Origin: Turicibacter sp. TJ11
GTDB taxonomy: Bacteria > Bacillota_I > Bacilli_A > MOL361 > Turicibacteraceae
Assembly: GCF_021497505.1 (NCBI RefSeq)
Contig: NZ_CP069349.1
Span: forward strand, 1,455,001 to 1,519,000
Length of the DNA stretch: 64,000 nucleotides
Reading direction: 5' to 3'
Positions 17,092 to 26,103 of this stretch are shown one piece after another. A model generated the notes under the pieces. The model was not told the DNA's origin. It searched no databases and was given only the letters and a program-made list of their open reading frames with translations. The position numbers and the translations under genes are program-made. Each line of letters starts with the position of its first letter. Positions within the stretch are counted from its first letter, which is position 1.

Positions 17092-18429
17092 ATGAGCGAG
17101 ACAATTAAACGTCAATCACTAAAGCAATTGGCTTGGCCTATTTTCATTGAACTAACATTATTTATGCTAATGGGAACGGTCGATACCTTTATGTTAAGTG
17201 CCTACTCCGACTCAGCTGTGGCAGCGGTTGGAATGTCAAATCAGGTGATTAATCTAATTGCAGTCATGTTTAATTTTGTAGCAGCGGGAACCATTATTTT
17301 AATGACACAAAATCTAGGTGCTAATCATCAAGAAAAGGCTTGTGAAATCGCAGTTGTTTCAATCGGAGCCAACTTAATCATTGGACTTATTTTAAGTTTA
17401 ACGATGGTGATCTGTTCAAAGTATATCCTTCGATTTATGAATACACCTACTGAGATTATGGGGGTTACTGTCACTTACACTAAAATTATTGGAAGCTTCT
17501 TATTTTTAATGGCTATTCAACCCGTGTTAAGTGGAATTTTAAGAAGTTATGGCTATACGAAGCAGTCTATGATTATTACATTAATCGCTAATGCACTAAA
17601 TGTATTTGGAAATGCGATTTTTATTTACGGGTTATTCGGGGTTGCAAAAATTGGTCCAATTGGAGTTGCCATCTCTACCGTTTTCAGTCGCCTCGTCACT
17701 ATTGTGCTCATTGCTCTTGTTATTTTTAAAAAGATTCATTTTAACTTTTCAAAAGATTTTTTTAAGCGACTACCCATTCAAGAAATACAAAACATCTTAA
17801 AAATCGGAGTTCCTTCAGCACTTGAACAGGTAGCCTATTCTAGTTCACAGGTTATTATTTTATCGTTTGTTTCTTTACTTGGAACATTAGCTATTACAAC
17901 GAGAGTATATACCTCAAATTTGTCTATGTTTATTTATTTGTTTAGTTTAGCAATTGCCCAAGCTAATCAAGTTTTAGTTGGGTACTTAATCGGTGAACAA
18001 AAAATTGAAGACGTTTATCATCAAACATTTAAAACCCAGGCATTGGCCGTTAGTGTTTCAATCACTCTTTCGATTATAGCTTATCTTATGAGTCATTCAT
18101 TATTTGGAATTTTCACTCAAGATGAAAGTATTTTATCACTTGGAAAATCTTTATTATTAGTCAATATCCTCCTTGAAATTGGTCGAGCTTCCAATCTCGT
18201 CTTGACTAATGCCTTAAAAGCTACAGGAGACGTTAACTATCCCTTCATTTTTGGGATCATCGGGATGTGGCTCATCTGTATTCCTATTGCCTATTTATTA
18301 GCTATTCCTTTTCAATTCGGACTAGTTGGCATTTGGATTGCGTTTGCCGTGGATGAATGCTTTAGAGGACTTATTTTCACGCTTCGTTTTAAAGGTAGAA
18401 AATGGATTGATAAGTCTTTCATTACCTAG
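17092..18429 (+). CDS. MATE-family efflux transporter
   Basis: A 445-residue integral membrane protein with about twelve hydrophobic helices in two related halves. It belongs to the multidrug and toxin extrusion family, which exports organic compounds in exchange for Na+ or H+. The family-typical FIELTLFMLMGTVDTFMLS start and LRSYGYTKQSM segment are present. It begins 20 bp after the GH13 stop codon with a GGGGGAG ribosome site, so it is probably cotranscribed. The substrate is unknown. It is distinct from the MATE gene at the right edge of the window. Confidence 0.9.
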   Translation: MSETIKRQSLKQLAWPIFIELTLFMLMGTVDTFMLSAYSDSAVAAVGMSNQVINLIAVMFNFVAAGTIILMTQNLGANHQEKACEIAVVSIGANLIIGLILSLTMVICSKYILRFMNTPTEIMGVTVTYTKIIGSFLFLMAIQPVLSGILRSYGYTKQSMIITLIANALNVFGNAIFIYGLFGVAKIGPIGVAISTVFSRLVTIVLIALVIFKKIHFNFSKDFFKRLPIQEIQNILKIGVPSALEQVAYSSSQVIILSFVSLLGTLAITTRVYTSNLSMFIYLFSLAIAQANQVLVGYLIGEQKIEDVYHQTFKTQALAVSVSITLSIIAYLMSHSLFGIFTQDESILSLGKSLLLVNILLEIGRASNLVLTNALKATGDVNYPFIFGIIGMWLICIPIAYLLAIPFQFGLVGIWIAFAVDECFRGLIFTLRFKGRKWIDKSFIT

Positions 18430-18444
18430 CTTGTCTGATATTAA

Positions 18445-18474
18445 TTGACACTGTCAAAGATTGTCCTTTATAAT
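18445..18474 (+). promoter_or_regulatory. Promoter of the LacI-family gene
   Basis: TTGACA (18445-18450) and TATAAT (18469-18474) with an 18-bp spacer, 36 bp before the TTG start. This is a near-consensus sigma-A promoter. A TGACACTGTCA palindrome (18446-18456) overlaps the -35. Confidence 0.75.
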
Positions 18475-18509
18475 TAGGGTACAGTTAATGAGCATAGAGG
18501 TGAACAATT

Positions 18510-19481
18510 TTGGCGAATATTAAAGACGTCGCAAAACTTGCTAACGTATCAGTAGCAACTGTATCACGCGTCATCAATAATAAAGGATATGTCAACGAAC
18601 ATACAAAAGAGTTAGTCATGCAAGCAATTAAAGAATTAAACTATGTTCCAAACGAGATCGCACGATCACTTTATCGTAAGTCATCTAAAATTATCGGAAT
18701 TATTATTCCTGATTTAAAAAATGAATTTTTTAACGATATGATTTCTGGAGTTGAAGAAGTGATCTTGCAACATGGTTATAAAACGATGCTTTGTACATCA
18801 AGAGAAAGTCTTGAACGCGAAAAGGAATATTTACAAATTTTTTCAACTCATAAAATTGATGGTTTAATTCTTTGTTCAAATTCTCCAGATATCGCATCCT
18901 ATACTAATCTTGACATTCCAATCGTTGCATTAGATCGAATTATTAGTAAAGATATTCCATCTATTACATCCGATAATTATATGGGGGGAATTTTAGCAGC
19001 AAACCGATTAATGGTTGCAAATTGTGTCAATATTGTTCAATTTAGGGGACCAAAAACTTTATCTCCTGCTAATGAACGTTCAAATGGTTTTTTACACACC
19101 TTACACCAACATTCTAACTTAAACGTTCATACTGTTGAGTTAGAATTTACACCTGAGAGTATCACTGATATTCATAATTTCTTACAAGCACATCCTGAAA
19201 TCGATGGAATTTTCGCTGCAAGTGATATTATCGCTGCAAACTGTATTCGTTGTTTGAAAAAATTAGGACGCGACGTTCCTCAAAATATTAAAATTATCGG
19301 TTATGATAACACGAGTATTTGTGAGTTTATGGATCCTACCCTTTCAACCATTGCTCAACCTATCGTTTCAATGGGAGAAATCGCAGCCGAAACCTTATTC
19401 AAACTCATCAACAACGAACCCATCGAACAAATGCACATCTCACTACCCGTTCGACTCATCGAACGAGAATCTACGAAATAA
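18510..19481 (+). CDS. LacI/GalR-family transcriptional regulator
   Basis: A 323-residue repressor. The helix-turn-helix and hinge are at residues 1-55 (IKDVAKLANVSVATVSRVIN ... YVPNEIARSL), followed by a periplasmic-binding-protein-like sugar domain with FAASDIIAANCIRCL and IIGYDNT. TTG start with AGAGGTGA before it. Its place after GH13 and MATE genes suggests control of sugar use, perhaps maltodextrin or sucrose; the effector cannot be read from sequence. Candidate operators are the GTAACCGGTTTC-like sites near three alpha-glucan genes. Confidence 0.9.
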   Translation: MANIKDVAKLANVSVATVSRVINNKGYVNEHTKELVMQAIKELNYVPNEIARSLYRKSSKIIGIIIPDLKNEFFNDMISGVEEVILQHGYKTMLCTSRESLEREKEYLQIFSTHKIDGLILCSNSPDIASYTNLDIPIVALDRIISKDIPSITSDNYMGGILAANRLMVANCVNIVQFRGPKTLSPANERSNGFLHTLHQHSNLNVHTVELEFTPESITDIHNFLQAHPEIDGIFAASDIIAANCIRCLKKLGRDVPQNIKIIGYDNTSICEFMDPTLSTIAQPIVSMGEIAAETLFKLINNEPIEQMHISLPVRLIERESTK

Positions 19482-19520
19482 AAGCTTGAAGCAAGCGGTT
19501 ATCTAACCGTAAAGGTTAAC

Positions 19521-19560
19521 AAAAAAGGCTGATGACTCTTTCGAGTCGTTAGCCTTTTTT
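19521..19560 (+). terminator. Terminator of the LacI-family gene (T1)
   Basis: AAAAAAGGCT...GACTCTTTCGAGTC...AGCCTTTTTT, a strong U-tract hairpin 40 bp after the stop codon. It is repeated downstream at 19691 and 20025. Confidence 0.9.
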
Positions 19561-19597
19561 AAACCTTATAGGAGAGATGATTGCTGAAAGTAGATTG

Positions 19598-20204
19598 GGT
19601 CCCTGCGCTAAGTAGCATCATCTCTGATGATGGTCTTAGCTATCCTCCGCTAGTAGGGCTTTATATCCATTCTAGTATTGTGATTAATCCAAAGGCTGGT
19701 GACTCTGTTGAGTCGTTAGCCTTTTTTAAACCTTATAGGGGAGATGATTGCTGAAAGTGGATGGGTCCCCTGGTGATGATCACAGATCATCTCTCCTCCT
19801 TTACCAGGGCTGGGTCCCCTACGCTACGGAGAGAGTGAAACGAACTCGTAGCTTTCCTCCGCTAGTAGGGCTGAGTCCCCTGTGCTACGTAGAGAGTGAA
19901 ACGAACTCGTAGCTCTCCTCCACTGGTAGGGCTGAGTCCCCTGTGCTACGTAGAGAGTGAAACGAACTCGTAGCTTTCCTCCGCTAGTAGGGCATTATAT
20001 CCGTTCTAGTATTGTGATTAATCCAAAGGCTGGTGACTCTGTTGAGTCGTTAGCCTTTTTTAAACCTTATAGGGGAGATGATTGCTGAAAGTGGATGGGT
20101 CCCCTGGTGATGATCACAGATCATCTCTCCTCCTTTACCAGGGCTGGGTCCCCTACGCTACGGAGAGAGTGAAACGAACTCGTAGCTTTCCTCCGCTAGT
20201 AGGG
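19598..20204 (-). repeat. Nested-hairpin module array B (seven modules in groups of 1, 4 and 2)
   Basis: Modules at about 19598-19660, 19767-19809, 19817-19870, 19877-19931, 19938-19992, 20101-20143 and 20150-20204. Minus-strand consensus: GCCCTA(C/G)TAGCGGAGGAAA, inner hairpin, CAGGGGACCC. Inner hairpins include GATGATC/GATCATC, GCTACG/CGTAGC and GCTAAG...CTTAGC with CATCATC/GATGATG on top. Each group is enclosed by a short outer stem (GTGGAT or GTAGAT with ATCCAT or ATCCGT). Confidence 0.85.
19681..19872 (+). repeat. 192-bp direct repeat, copy 1
   Basis: Matches 20015-20206 along its full 192 bp as far as I can read: a terminator hairpin (19691-19727), a linker and two modules. In this copy two further modules follow before the closing ATATCCGTTCTAGTATTG. 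Confidence 0.88.
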
Positions 20205-20206
20205 CT
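20015..20206 (+). repeat. 192-bp direct repeat, copy 2
   Basis: Second copy of the unit at 19681-19872, 334 bp downstream of it. It contains a third terminator hairpin (20025-20061). A degenerate fourth hairpin (GGCTGAT/ATCAGTCTTTTT) follows at about 20236-20273. Confidence 0.88.
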
Positions 20207-20373
20207 TTATATCCATTCTAGTATTACAATCAATTTAAAAGGCTGATGACTCTAAAAAGTAATCAGTCTTTTTACTTTATATACTAATCTTAATAAAATT
20301 TGATTTATGAAAAGTTTTAACTAAGTAGTAAGAGCAAACGCCCCTATTTTTATCTCAATTTATTTGAGTGAAT

Positions 20374-20405
20374 GAAAAAAGCTATCTCTTTTGAGATAGC
20401 TTTTT
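20374..20405 (-). terminator. msmX-type gene terminator
   Basis: AAAAAAGCTATCTC and GAGATAGCTTTTTA form a stem with A and T runs on both sides, 36 bp after the ATPase gene. Confidence 0.88.
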
Positions 20406-20440
20406 ATCGTTATAAAAGTATGATGTGTGTTTAATAAAAT

Positions 20441-21541
20441 TTATCGAATCACTTCTTCTGTTTCAACATTGAAGAAGTGGCATTTATTCATGTCTAAGGC
20501 TAATTCTAATTTATCTCCCATGCGAATATCAGAACGAGCATCAACTTTAGCGACTAATTGTTGTCCCGCTAATGTTGTATATAAAATAGACTCATGTCCT
20601 AACAACTCAGCGACTTCAATTTCAGCTGTATATTTTGCTTCTACATACGTATCCGCTACAATTAATTCATCATGAATATCTTCTGGGCGAATACCGAAGA
20701 TTACTTCTTTTTCATTATATCCTTTTTCTTTTAACGTATTAAATTTTCCTTCTGGAATACGGAATTTTAAGTTATCAGCAATAAAATATCCATTTGATAC
20801 TTTACCAGTGATAAAGTTCATCGCAGGTGAACCGATAAATCCACCAACGAAAACAGTACGTGGATTATCATAAATTTCTTTTGGTGATCCGATTTGTTGA
20901 ATTACTCCGTCTTTCATAACAACAATACGAGAAGCCATTGTCATCGCTTCTGTTTGGTCATGAGTAACGTAAATCGTCGTTGTTGCTAAACGATCATGTA
21001 ATTTAATAATTTCTGAGCGCATGGCCACACGTAATTTAGCATCTAAGTTTGATAAAGGTTCATCCATTAAGAATACTTTTGCATCACGAACAATGGCACG
21101 TCCTAATGCGACACGTTGACGTTGCCCCCCTGATAACGCCTTTGGTTTACGATCTAAATATTGCTCTAATCCTAAAATACGTGCGGCATCTTTTACACGA
21201 CGATCAATTTCATCTTTTGGAATTTTACGTAGTTTTAATCCAAACGCCATATTATCATAAACATTCATATGTGGGTATAACGCATATGATTGGAATACCA
21301 TCGCAATGTCACGGTCTTTTGGTGCCACATCATTCATTAAGACACCATCAATATAAAATTCCCCTTTAGAAATTTCTTCTAATCCTGCAATCATACGTAA
21401 TGTCGTTGACTTCCCACACCCTGAAGGTCCAACGAATACGATGAACTCTTTATCTGCAATATCTAGATTGAAATCTGTTACAGATGGATTTGGATTGTTT
21501 TCATAAATTTTATAAATGTTTTTCAATTTTAACTCAGCCAT
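20441..21541 (-). CDS. msmX: Sugar ABC importer ATPase, MsmX/UgpC type
   Basis: A 366-residue ATPase that powers carbohydrate ABC importers. Walker A is GPSGCGKSTT (residues about 38-47), the Q-loop AMVFQSYALYPHM, signature LSGGQRQRVALGRA, Walker B VFLMDEPLSNLDAKLR and H-loop YVTHDQTEAMT. A C-terminal OB-fold regulatory domain (about 240-366) is present. MsmX-type ATPases can serve several importers, and no permease genes are next to it, which fits such sharing. Upstream, TGTAAACGATTTAT (about 21579-21592) loosely resembles a cre or LacI-type site. Confidence 0.93.
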   Translation of the reverse strand: MAELKLKNIYKIYENNPNPSVTDFNLDIADKEFIVFVGPSGCGKSTTLRMIAGLEEISKGEFYIDGVLMNDVAPKDRDIAMVFQSYALYPHMNVYDNMAFGLKLRKIPKDEIDRRVKDAARILGLEQYLDRKPKALSGGQRQRVALGRAIVRDAKVFLMDEPLSNLDAKLRVAMRSEIIKLHDRLATTTIYVTHDQTEAMTMASRIVVMKDGVIQQIGSPKEIYDNPRTVFVGGFIGSPAMNFITGKVSNGYFIADNLKFRIPEGKFNTLKEKGYNEKEVIFGIRPEDIHDELIVADTYVEAKYTAEIEVAELLGHESILYTTLAGQQLVAKVDARSDIRMGDKLELALDMNKCHFFNVETEEVIR

Positions 21542-21653
21542 TTTTAATTCCTCCCTCTTGGTATAGTTAAATTATAAAATGTAAACGATTTATTTTCAAT
21601 GAACAAGATGCACAAATTTCCAATTAATACATTGTGCATCTTGCATATTACCA

Positions 21654-22544
21654 TTACACATTACGTCTTAATTCGATATTTTTAATGATTAAATAGGCAA
21701 CGATTGCATCTTTAAACTCTTTGACATTCAATCCCGTCACCTGAATAAATTTCTCTAACTTATTCATGAATGTATTTCGATGCATATATAAACATTTAGC
21801 TCCCACTGATAAATTAAAATTATTTTCTAAATAACATTTCACAACCTCTATGAGATCATAGGCTAATCCTTCAATTTTTTGTGACACTTCAGTAAATCCG
21901 TCGTAATCATCTACTGTTAGAATCATATACTGTAATAGAAGCTCTTGCTGTTCCATAATTAACTTGTGTCGATTTCGATACGTTTTATAAAGATCAAACT
22001 CTTTTAAAAAGGATGAAGAAATAGTTTCATTAATTTGATATTCGATGGTTTTATATAGATTCGTATTATAATAAAAATCTTCATTAATCGCTTTAGCAAT
22101 TTCCTCAAATTCTTGGATGTCATATTCGCCCCGCTTAGTAAAATCTAAAATCACACCATATTCACGATCGATAAATAAAACAATAAACGTTTCATTAAAA
22201 CTTTTAATTAACTGTTCAAATTGAATTTTTAATTCAGAGTCAAAATTATGATGAAAAAAGATAAATCGCAGATGTTTATCAGAGGCTTTCATCCTGTCTA
22301 ACAACTTCGTTTTTCCATATAAAAGTAGCTCTAACCAAAATAATCTCGTTTGTTGATCGAAATCGATAGAGATAATTTCATTAAAAATTAATGCTAATAG
22401 TTTTTTCTCTGATGTTGAGATGTTTTTTTTTATTCCGACTAAATGATTCCCTTCATCTTTAAACCAATAATAATCATTTGGATAATCCGGCATTTCATCA
22501 ATCACACATTGATCTTTATAAAGCTCTTTTATTTGTAAAAGCAT
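21654..22544 (-). CDS. PucR/CdaR-type transcriptional regulator
   Basis: A 296-residue protein with a C-terminal PucR-like helix-turn-helix (residues about 235-290), recognised by the YLENNFNLSVGAKCLYMHRN and NTFMNKLEKFIQVTGLN segments. The N-terminal two thirds is a helical/GGDEF-like regulatory region without clear ligand motifs. CdaR-type proteins often activate sugar-acid or sugar uptake genes. It is 112 bp upstream of the sugar-importer ATPase on the same strand, so it may regulate that gene; this is inference from position. Confidence 0.75.
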   Translation of the reverse strand: MLLQIKELYKDQCVIDEMPDYPNDYYWFKDEGNHLVGIKKNISTSEKKLLALIFNEIISIDFDQQTRLFWLELLLYGKTKLLDRMKASDKHLRFIFFHHNFDSELKIQFEQLIKSFNETFIVLFIDREYGVILDFTKRGEYDIQEFEEIAKAINEDFYYNTNLYKTIEYQINETISSSFLKEFDLYKTYRNRHKLIMEQQELLLQYMILTVDDYDGFTEVSQKIEGLAYDLIEVVKCYLENNFNLSVGAKCLYMHRNTFMNKLEKFIQVTGLNVKEFKDAIVAYLIIKNIELRRNV

Positions 22545-22672
22545 ATAACATCCTCGCTCCCCCCCTCATAAGATATATTAAGTATATCATTTTTTAGATT
22601 CCGGCAAAATAACTGTTTCGCCCGTGTGAAAGATAAAAAACGATTTACGCGATGAACAAAAGGAGGTCTATT

Positions 22673-22966
22673 ATGCCAAGAAGTATTTCGATGACTCAAT
22701 TAAGTCAGATGATGAATTCAAATCCAATTATTATTGATATTCGCGATCCTTATCAATTTGCTCAATCTCATCTTCCAACTGCTGTTAACATTCCTTATCA
22801 AACACTTGTCATGTATCCCGAACGTTACTTGAATCGTCAAGATACTTATTACTTGATTTGTGCTCATGGTGGTGAAAGTTATCGAGCATGTATGATGCTA
22901 GAACCATCTGGATATCAAGTGATCAGCATCGTTGGTGGTTACTCTAGCATGAGATATCGCTACTAA
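22673..22966 (+). CDS. Single-domain rhodanese-like protein
   Basis: A 97-residue rhodanese domain, likely a sulfur carrier or sulfurtransferase in the cytoplasm. IIDIRDPYQFAQSHLPTAVNIP is followed by the active-site loop CAHGGES with catalytic C63. The start is set at 22673 because AAAGGAGG ends 5 nt before that ATG. The in-frame ATG at 22652 is upstream of this site. Monocistronic, ending in a bidirectional terminator. Confidence 0.9.
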   Translation: MPRSISMTQLSQMMNSNPIIIDIRDPYQFAQSHLPTAVNIPYQTLVMYPERYLNRQDTYYLICAHGGESYRACMMLEPSGYQVISIVGGYSSMRYRY

Positions 22967-22967
22967 A

Positions 22968-23003
22968 TCAAAAAGTGAGCCATGGATTGGCTCACTTTTT
23001 TAT
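22968..23003. terminator. Bidirectional terminator
   Basis: AAAAAGTGAGCC and GGCTCACTTTTT flank a short loop between the convergent rhodanese and pseudouridine synthase genes. Confidence 0.88.
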
Positions 23004-23872
23004 AATTTAAATCGATTAGGAAGATCGGTTTGAAAACAGTATTCTCTTTTTGTAATGGGATGAATAAAACTCACATAATAACTATGTAACAAATGCCCTT
23101 CATCTAACGTTATGGATGTTTCATCGTATAATGTATCTCCAACTAACGGATGTCCTAAATAAGCGAGATGAACGCGAATTTGATGCGTACGTCCCGTTTC
23201 AAGCTCACATTCTACCAATGTATTTTCACCTTCAAAAGTCATCACACGATAATGCGTAATCGCTTCGTCTCCGCTTTCACACACTCCACGTTTAACATTC
23301 CCCTCTTGTAATCTGGCAATCGGGGCTTTTATCGTTCCAAATGAAGACTTAGGATGTCCTTTCACTAGCGTGAAATACTTTCTTTTAATTTGCTTCACAT
23401 CTTTTGTCATCAAATGATGGATATGACGATATTTAGCAACGACTAACAAACCAGAAGTATCTCGATCCAAACGATTGACAAAATGAATCGTCGAATGAAT
23501 ACCTTGTTCATTGTAGTAGTGAATCAGTGCATTAGCCAACGTTTCGTGCGGGTGACGAATAGATGGAATCGTTGGAATGCCAGCGGGTTTATTAATCACT
23601 AATAAATACTCATCTTCAAAGATAATATCTAATTCATATTCATAGGGAGAAAGTCCCACGCTACGCTTCTCTGGTGGAAAAGTGACCGTTAAGACATCCC
23701 CTTCTTGTAAGATATATCGAACCGTTTGATGTTGACCATTAACTGTTAAATCTCCACCTCGATGCTTAGTCGCAACAATTGCTTTTTTTGAAATTTCTTG
23801 TTTTTTCAAAAAATTTAAAAGAGACATACCTTGTTCATCCGAACTAATTTGATAGGTTAACTGTAAACTCAT
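23000..23872 (-). CDS. RluA-family pseudouridine synthase, YjbO type
   Basis: A 290-residue RNA pseudouridine synthase. An N-terminal S4-like region (residues about 10-85) precedes the catalytic domain with FVNRLDRDTSGLLVVAK, which contains the catalytic aspartate (RLDRDTSG). ETGRTHQIRVHLAYLGHPLVGD closes the core. The ATG at 23872 is preferred because it follows TAGGAG and avoids overlap with nadK, which ends 10 bp upstream. Gene order relQ-nadK-rluA matches B. subtilis yjbM-nadF-yjbO, so these are one operon. The RNA target is not readable. Confidence 0.92.
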   Translation of the reverse strand: MSLQLTYQISSDEQGMSLLNFLKKQEISKKAIVATKHRGGDLTVNGQHQTVRYILQEGDVLTVTFPPEKRSVGLSPYEYELDIIFEDEYLLVINKPAGIPTIPSIRHPHETLANALIHYYNEQGIHSTIHFVNRLDRDTSGLLVVAKYRHIHHLMTKDVKQIKRKYFTLVKGHPKSSFGTIKAPIARLQEGNVKRGVCESGDEAITHYRVMTFEGENTLVECELETGRTHQIRVHLAYLGHPLVGDTLYDETSITLDEGHLLHSYYVSFIHPITKREYCFQTDLPNRFKL

Positions 23873-23882
23873 GCTGCAACTC

Positions 23883-24665
23883 CTATAAGAAATGATCTTT
23901 GACACGTCCCCAGAATGAAACATCTCGACGCTTAACAAAGGTGACGTGTCGATTAGATAACGTCACTTTAATTTTTTCAATATTTTGATATGTTTCATAT
24001 AAATGATCTCGAGTAATCGTTACATCAGAAAAATTCTCAGATTTAAGTGTCACAACCTGCTCATGTGGGATAATGAGCGGCGACCCAATGGTTCTAAAAA
24101 CATTATTATTAATCGATGCAATTTCAGTCATTTGAAATGCCTTTAAACTTGGATAAATAATTGCTCCACCTAATGATTTATTATAGGCTGTACTTCCAGT
24201 AGGCGTAGAAATACAAACCCCTGTTCCACGAAAAGATTCAAAAAATAAGTCATCAATCGTGACATTTAAATGTTGTGTTCGAAAAGCATTTAATAGCGTC
24301 ATTTCATTAAAGGCATACAATTGATGACACGTTTTATCTTCACAAAGCATAATTGAAAGTAGCGGATACTGACTAATACGTGATTGCTTTTGTTTTAGAA
24401 ATTGAACTAATTCATCTAACTCATCAGGTAACCAATCCGTATAGTACCCTAAGTGACCGGTATGAATCCCTATAAATTTAACTTTTTCAATTTGATCTAA
24501 ATAATGATGAACCGCATGAAGGACTGTTCCATCACCACCAATGGTCAGTACAATTTCTGGATTTTCATGATCTAGTTCGATATGGGCTTCTTTTAATTTT
24601 AACTCCAATTGTTCCTTCACTTGTTGAGAGTGTTCACGCTCATTGGCGTAAATCGCTACTTTCAT
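23883..24665 (-). CDS. nadK: NAD kinase
   Basis: A 260-residue kinase that phosphorylates NAD to NADP. The signature GGDGTVLHAVHHY (residues about 44-56) and the second motif TPTGSTAYNKSLGG are intact, as is the later HxLxxRPxx-like region in this family's variant form. It lies 1 bp after relQ and just before the RluA-type gene. The co-location with an alarmone synthetase is conserved in Bacillus. Confidence 0.95.
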   Translation of the reverse strand: MKVAIYANEREHSQQVKEQLELKLKEAHIELDHENPEIVLTIGGDGTVLHAVHHYLDQIEKVKFIGIHTGHLGYYTDWLPDELDELVQFLKQKQSRISQYPLLSIMLCEDKTCHQLYAFNEMTLLNAFRTQHLNVTIDDLFFESFRGTGVCISTPTGSTAYNKSLGGAIIYPSLKAFQMTEIASINNNVFRTIGSPLIIPHEQVVTLKSENFSDVTITRDHLYETYQNIEKIKVTLSNRHVTFVKRRDVSFWGRVKDHFL

Positions 24666-24666
24666 A

Positions 24667-25359
24667 CTATTCTCCTTTGTGTTTCTTAATTAAATAATCT
24701 TCATTTAAAGTCACTAAACTCGCTGGGGGTTCAACTACTCTAAATTCATCAGTTTGACGTTTCTCAAATGTTTTTTGTGCTTCTGCAATTTCATCGCGGA
24801 TTTCTGACATCTGTCCATCAAGCCAGGCGGCTGCTTCCGCTGCTTGTTTAAGTCGATCTTTAATGACGACTGGAATTTGACCTTCATATTTATAATTTAA
24901 AGAATGCTCAATACTCGCCCAAAAATTCATGGCAAGCGTACGAATTTGAAACTCAACCATCACACGTTTCATTCCATCTATCGTTTCTAAATGATAGTAA
25001 GCATGAATATGATATGATCGATAACCGCTTGCTCGCTGATGTAAAATATAATCGCGTGTTTCAACAATCTCTAAATCTTGACGTTTTTTTAATAATTCAA
25101 CCACCATATAAATATCTTCTACAAATTGGCAATTAATACGAATTCCTGCGATATCATAAACGCGGTCAATTTCATTAATAGATAACCCCATACGATCCAA
25201 CTTATCGACGATACTTGAGATCGTTTTAATACGACCGTCTACAAATTCAATCGGGGAATGAAGCCCCTTTGTTTTGTATTGTTGTCTAATTCCCCGTAAA
25301 TTTATTTTTAATTCTTGTAAGGCTAATTCATACGGCTCAAAAAAACTTAACCAATCCAT
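24667..25359 (-). CDS. relQ: Small alarmone synthetase, RelQ/YjbM type
   Basis: A 230-residue GTP pyrophosphokinase that makes (p)ppGpp. It contains only the RelA/SpoT synthetase domain, with DIAGIRINCQFVEDIY, the RASGYRSYHIHAYY segment and VEFQIRTLAMNFWASIEH. There is no hydrolase, TGS or ACT domain, which defines the small synthetase class. The length is close to B. subtilis SAS1 (about 211 residues). It leads the operon with nadK and the pseudouridine synthase and faces the divergent CYTH gene. Confidence 0.94.
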   Translation of the reverse strand: MDWLSFFEPYELALQELKINLRGIRQQYKTKGLHSPIEFVDGRIKTISSIVDKLDRMGLSINEIDRVYDIAGIRINCQFVEDIYMVVELLKKRQDLEIVETRDYILHQRASGYRSYHIHAYYHLETIDGMKRVMVEFQIRTLAMNFWASIEHSLNYKYEGQIPVVIKDRLKQAAEAAAWLDGQMSEIRDEIAEAQKTFEKRQTDEFRVVEPPASLVTLNEDYLIKKHKGE

Positions 25360-25492
25360 TTTAGCTTCACCTCTAACTCCTTCTCTTTAGTTTTAATTCG
25401 TTATGTCTCACTCAAATAATTTTAATAAATTGTTTTCACACATTGATTATATCATGTCTTTACGTCATAATTAAATAGAGGTGAGATTGTTT

Positions 25493-26068
25493 ATGTCAAC
25501 AAATCTAGAAATCGAATTTAAAAACATGTTAGATGAAAGTGAATACAAAAAGCTAATTGAACACTTTGCTATTGAAGAAAATCAAATTTGGACACAAAAA
25601 AATGTTTATTTTGATACAAAAACTTTCGATTTAAACAAGAATCAAGCAGCCCTTCGTGTACGTATTAAAAATAACACCTATGAACTAACGTTAAAAACAA
25701 AAGCTGATGTTGGAGTAATTGAAACGAATCAACTAATTACAAAATCTGATTACGCTAACTTAAAGCATGATCATTTACTTGTCAAAGGATTAGTTTATGA
25801 CAAACTTTTAGAGTTAGGAATTGATGTTAATAAACTACGTGTTATCACGGATTTAACAACGAAGCGTGCAGAAGTTTCATATGAAGACGGACTTTTAGTT
25901 CTTGATAAGAGTTTTTATGGTGAAGTGATTGATTTTGAATTAGAATATGAAGTAAAAGATTATAACGAAGGTTTAAAAATCTTTAACGAGTTATTAAATC
26001 AACATCACATTCCAAAACGTCCAGCTGAAAATAAAATTAAACGTGCCACAATGGCTATTCTAAAATAA
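25493..26068 (+). CDS. yjbK: CYTH-domain (triphosphate tunnel) protein, YjbK type
   Basis: A 191-residue CYTH protein with the hallmark N-terminal EIEFKNML (ExExK) and a beta-barrel pattern of alternating acidic and basic residues: RVRIKNN, LTLKTK, ELEYEVKD. Family members hydrolyse inorganic triphosphate or related compounds. ATG 25493 is chosen because AGAGGTGAG precedes it; a GTG at 25481 is part of that site. Divergent from relQ, as yjbK and yjbM cluster in B. subtilis. A terminator follows the stop codon. Confidence 0.92.
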   Translation: MSTNLEIEFKNMLDESEYKKLIEHFAIEENQIWTQKNVYFDTKTFDLNKNQAALRVRIKNNTYELTLKTKADVGVIETNQLITKSDYANLKHDHLLVKGLVYDKLLELGIDVNKLRVITDLTTKRAEVSYEDGLLVLDKSFYGEVIDFELEYEVKDYNEGLKIFNELLNQHHIPKRPAENKIKRATMAILK

Positions 26069-26071
26069 ATC

Positions 26072-26103
26072 AACTAGCTTCAGTAAATGAAGCTAGTTTT
26101 TTT
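26072..26103. terminator. Terminator after yjbK (overlaps coiA end)
   Basis: CTAGCTTC and GAAGCTAG with a 7-nt loop, followed by TTTTTTT on the plus strand and preceded by an A-rich stretch usable by the convergent coiA. Confidence 0.85.

Larger units (their letters stand above)
19482..20440. other. Convergent intergenic region filled by repeat array B
   Basis: About 960 bp without a gene between the LacI-type gene and the ATPase gene. It holds four terminator-like hairpins alternating with three groups of nested-hairpin modules, and ends with the ATPase gene's own terminator near 20374. Confidence 0.85.

Noticed and set aside
19598-20204. A CRISPR array
   Set aside because: Repeats are palindromic modules of unequal length in tandem groups, without uniform spacers, and no cas gene is present.
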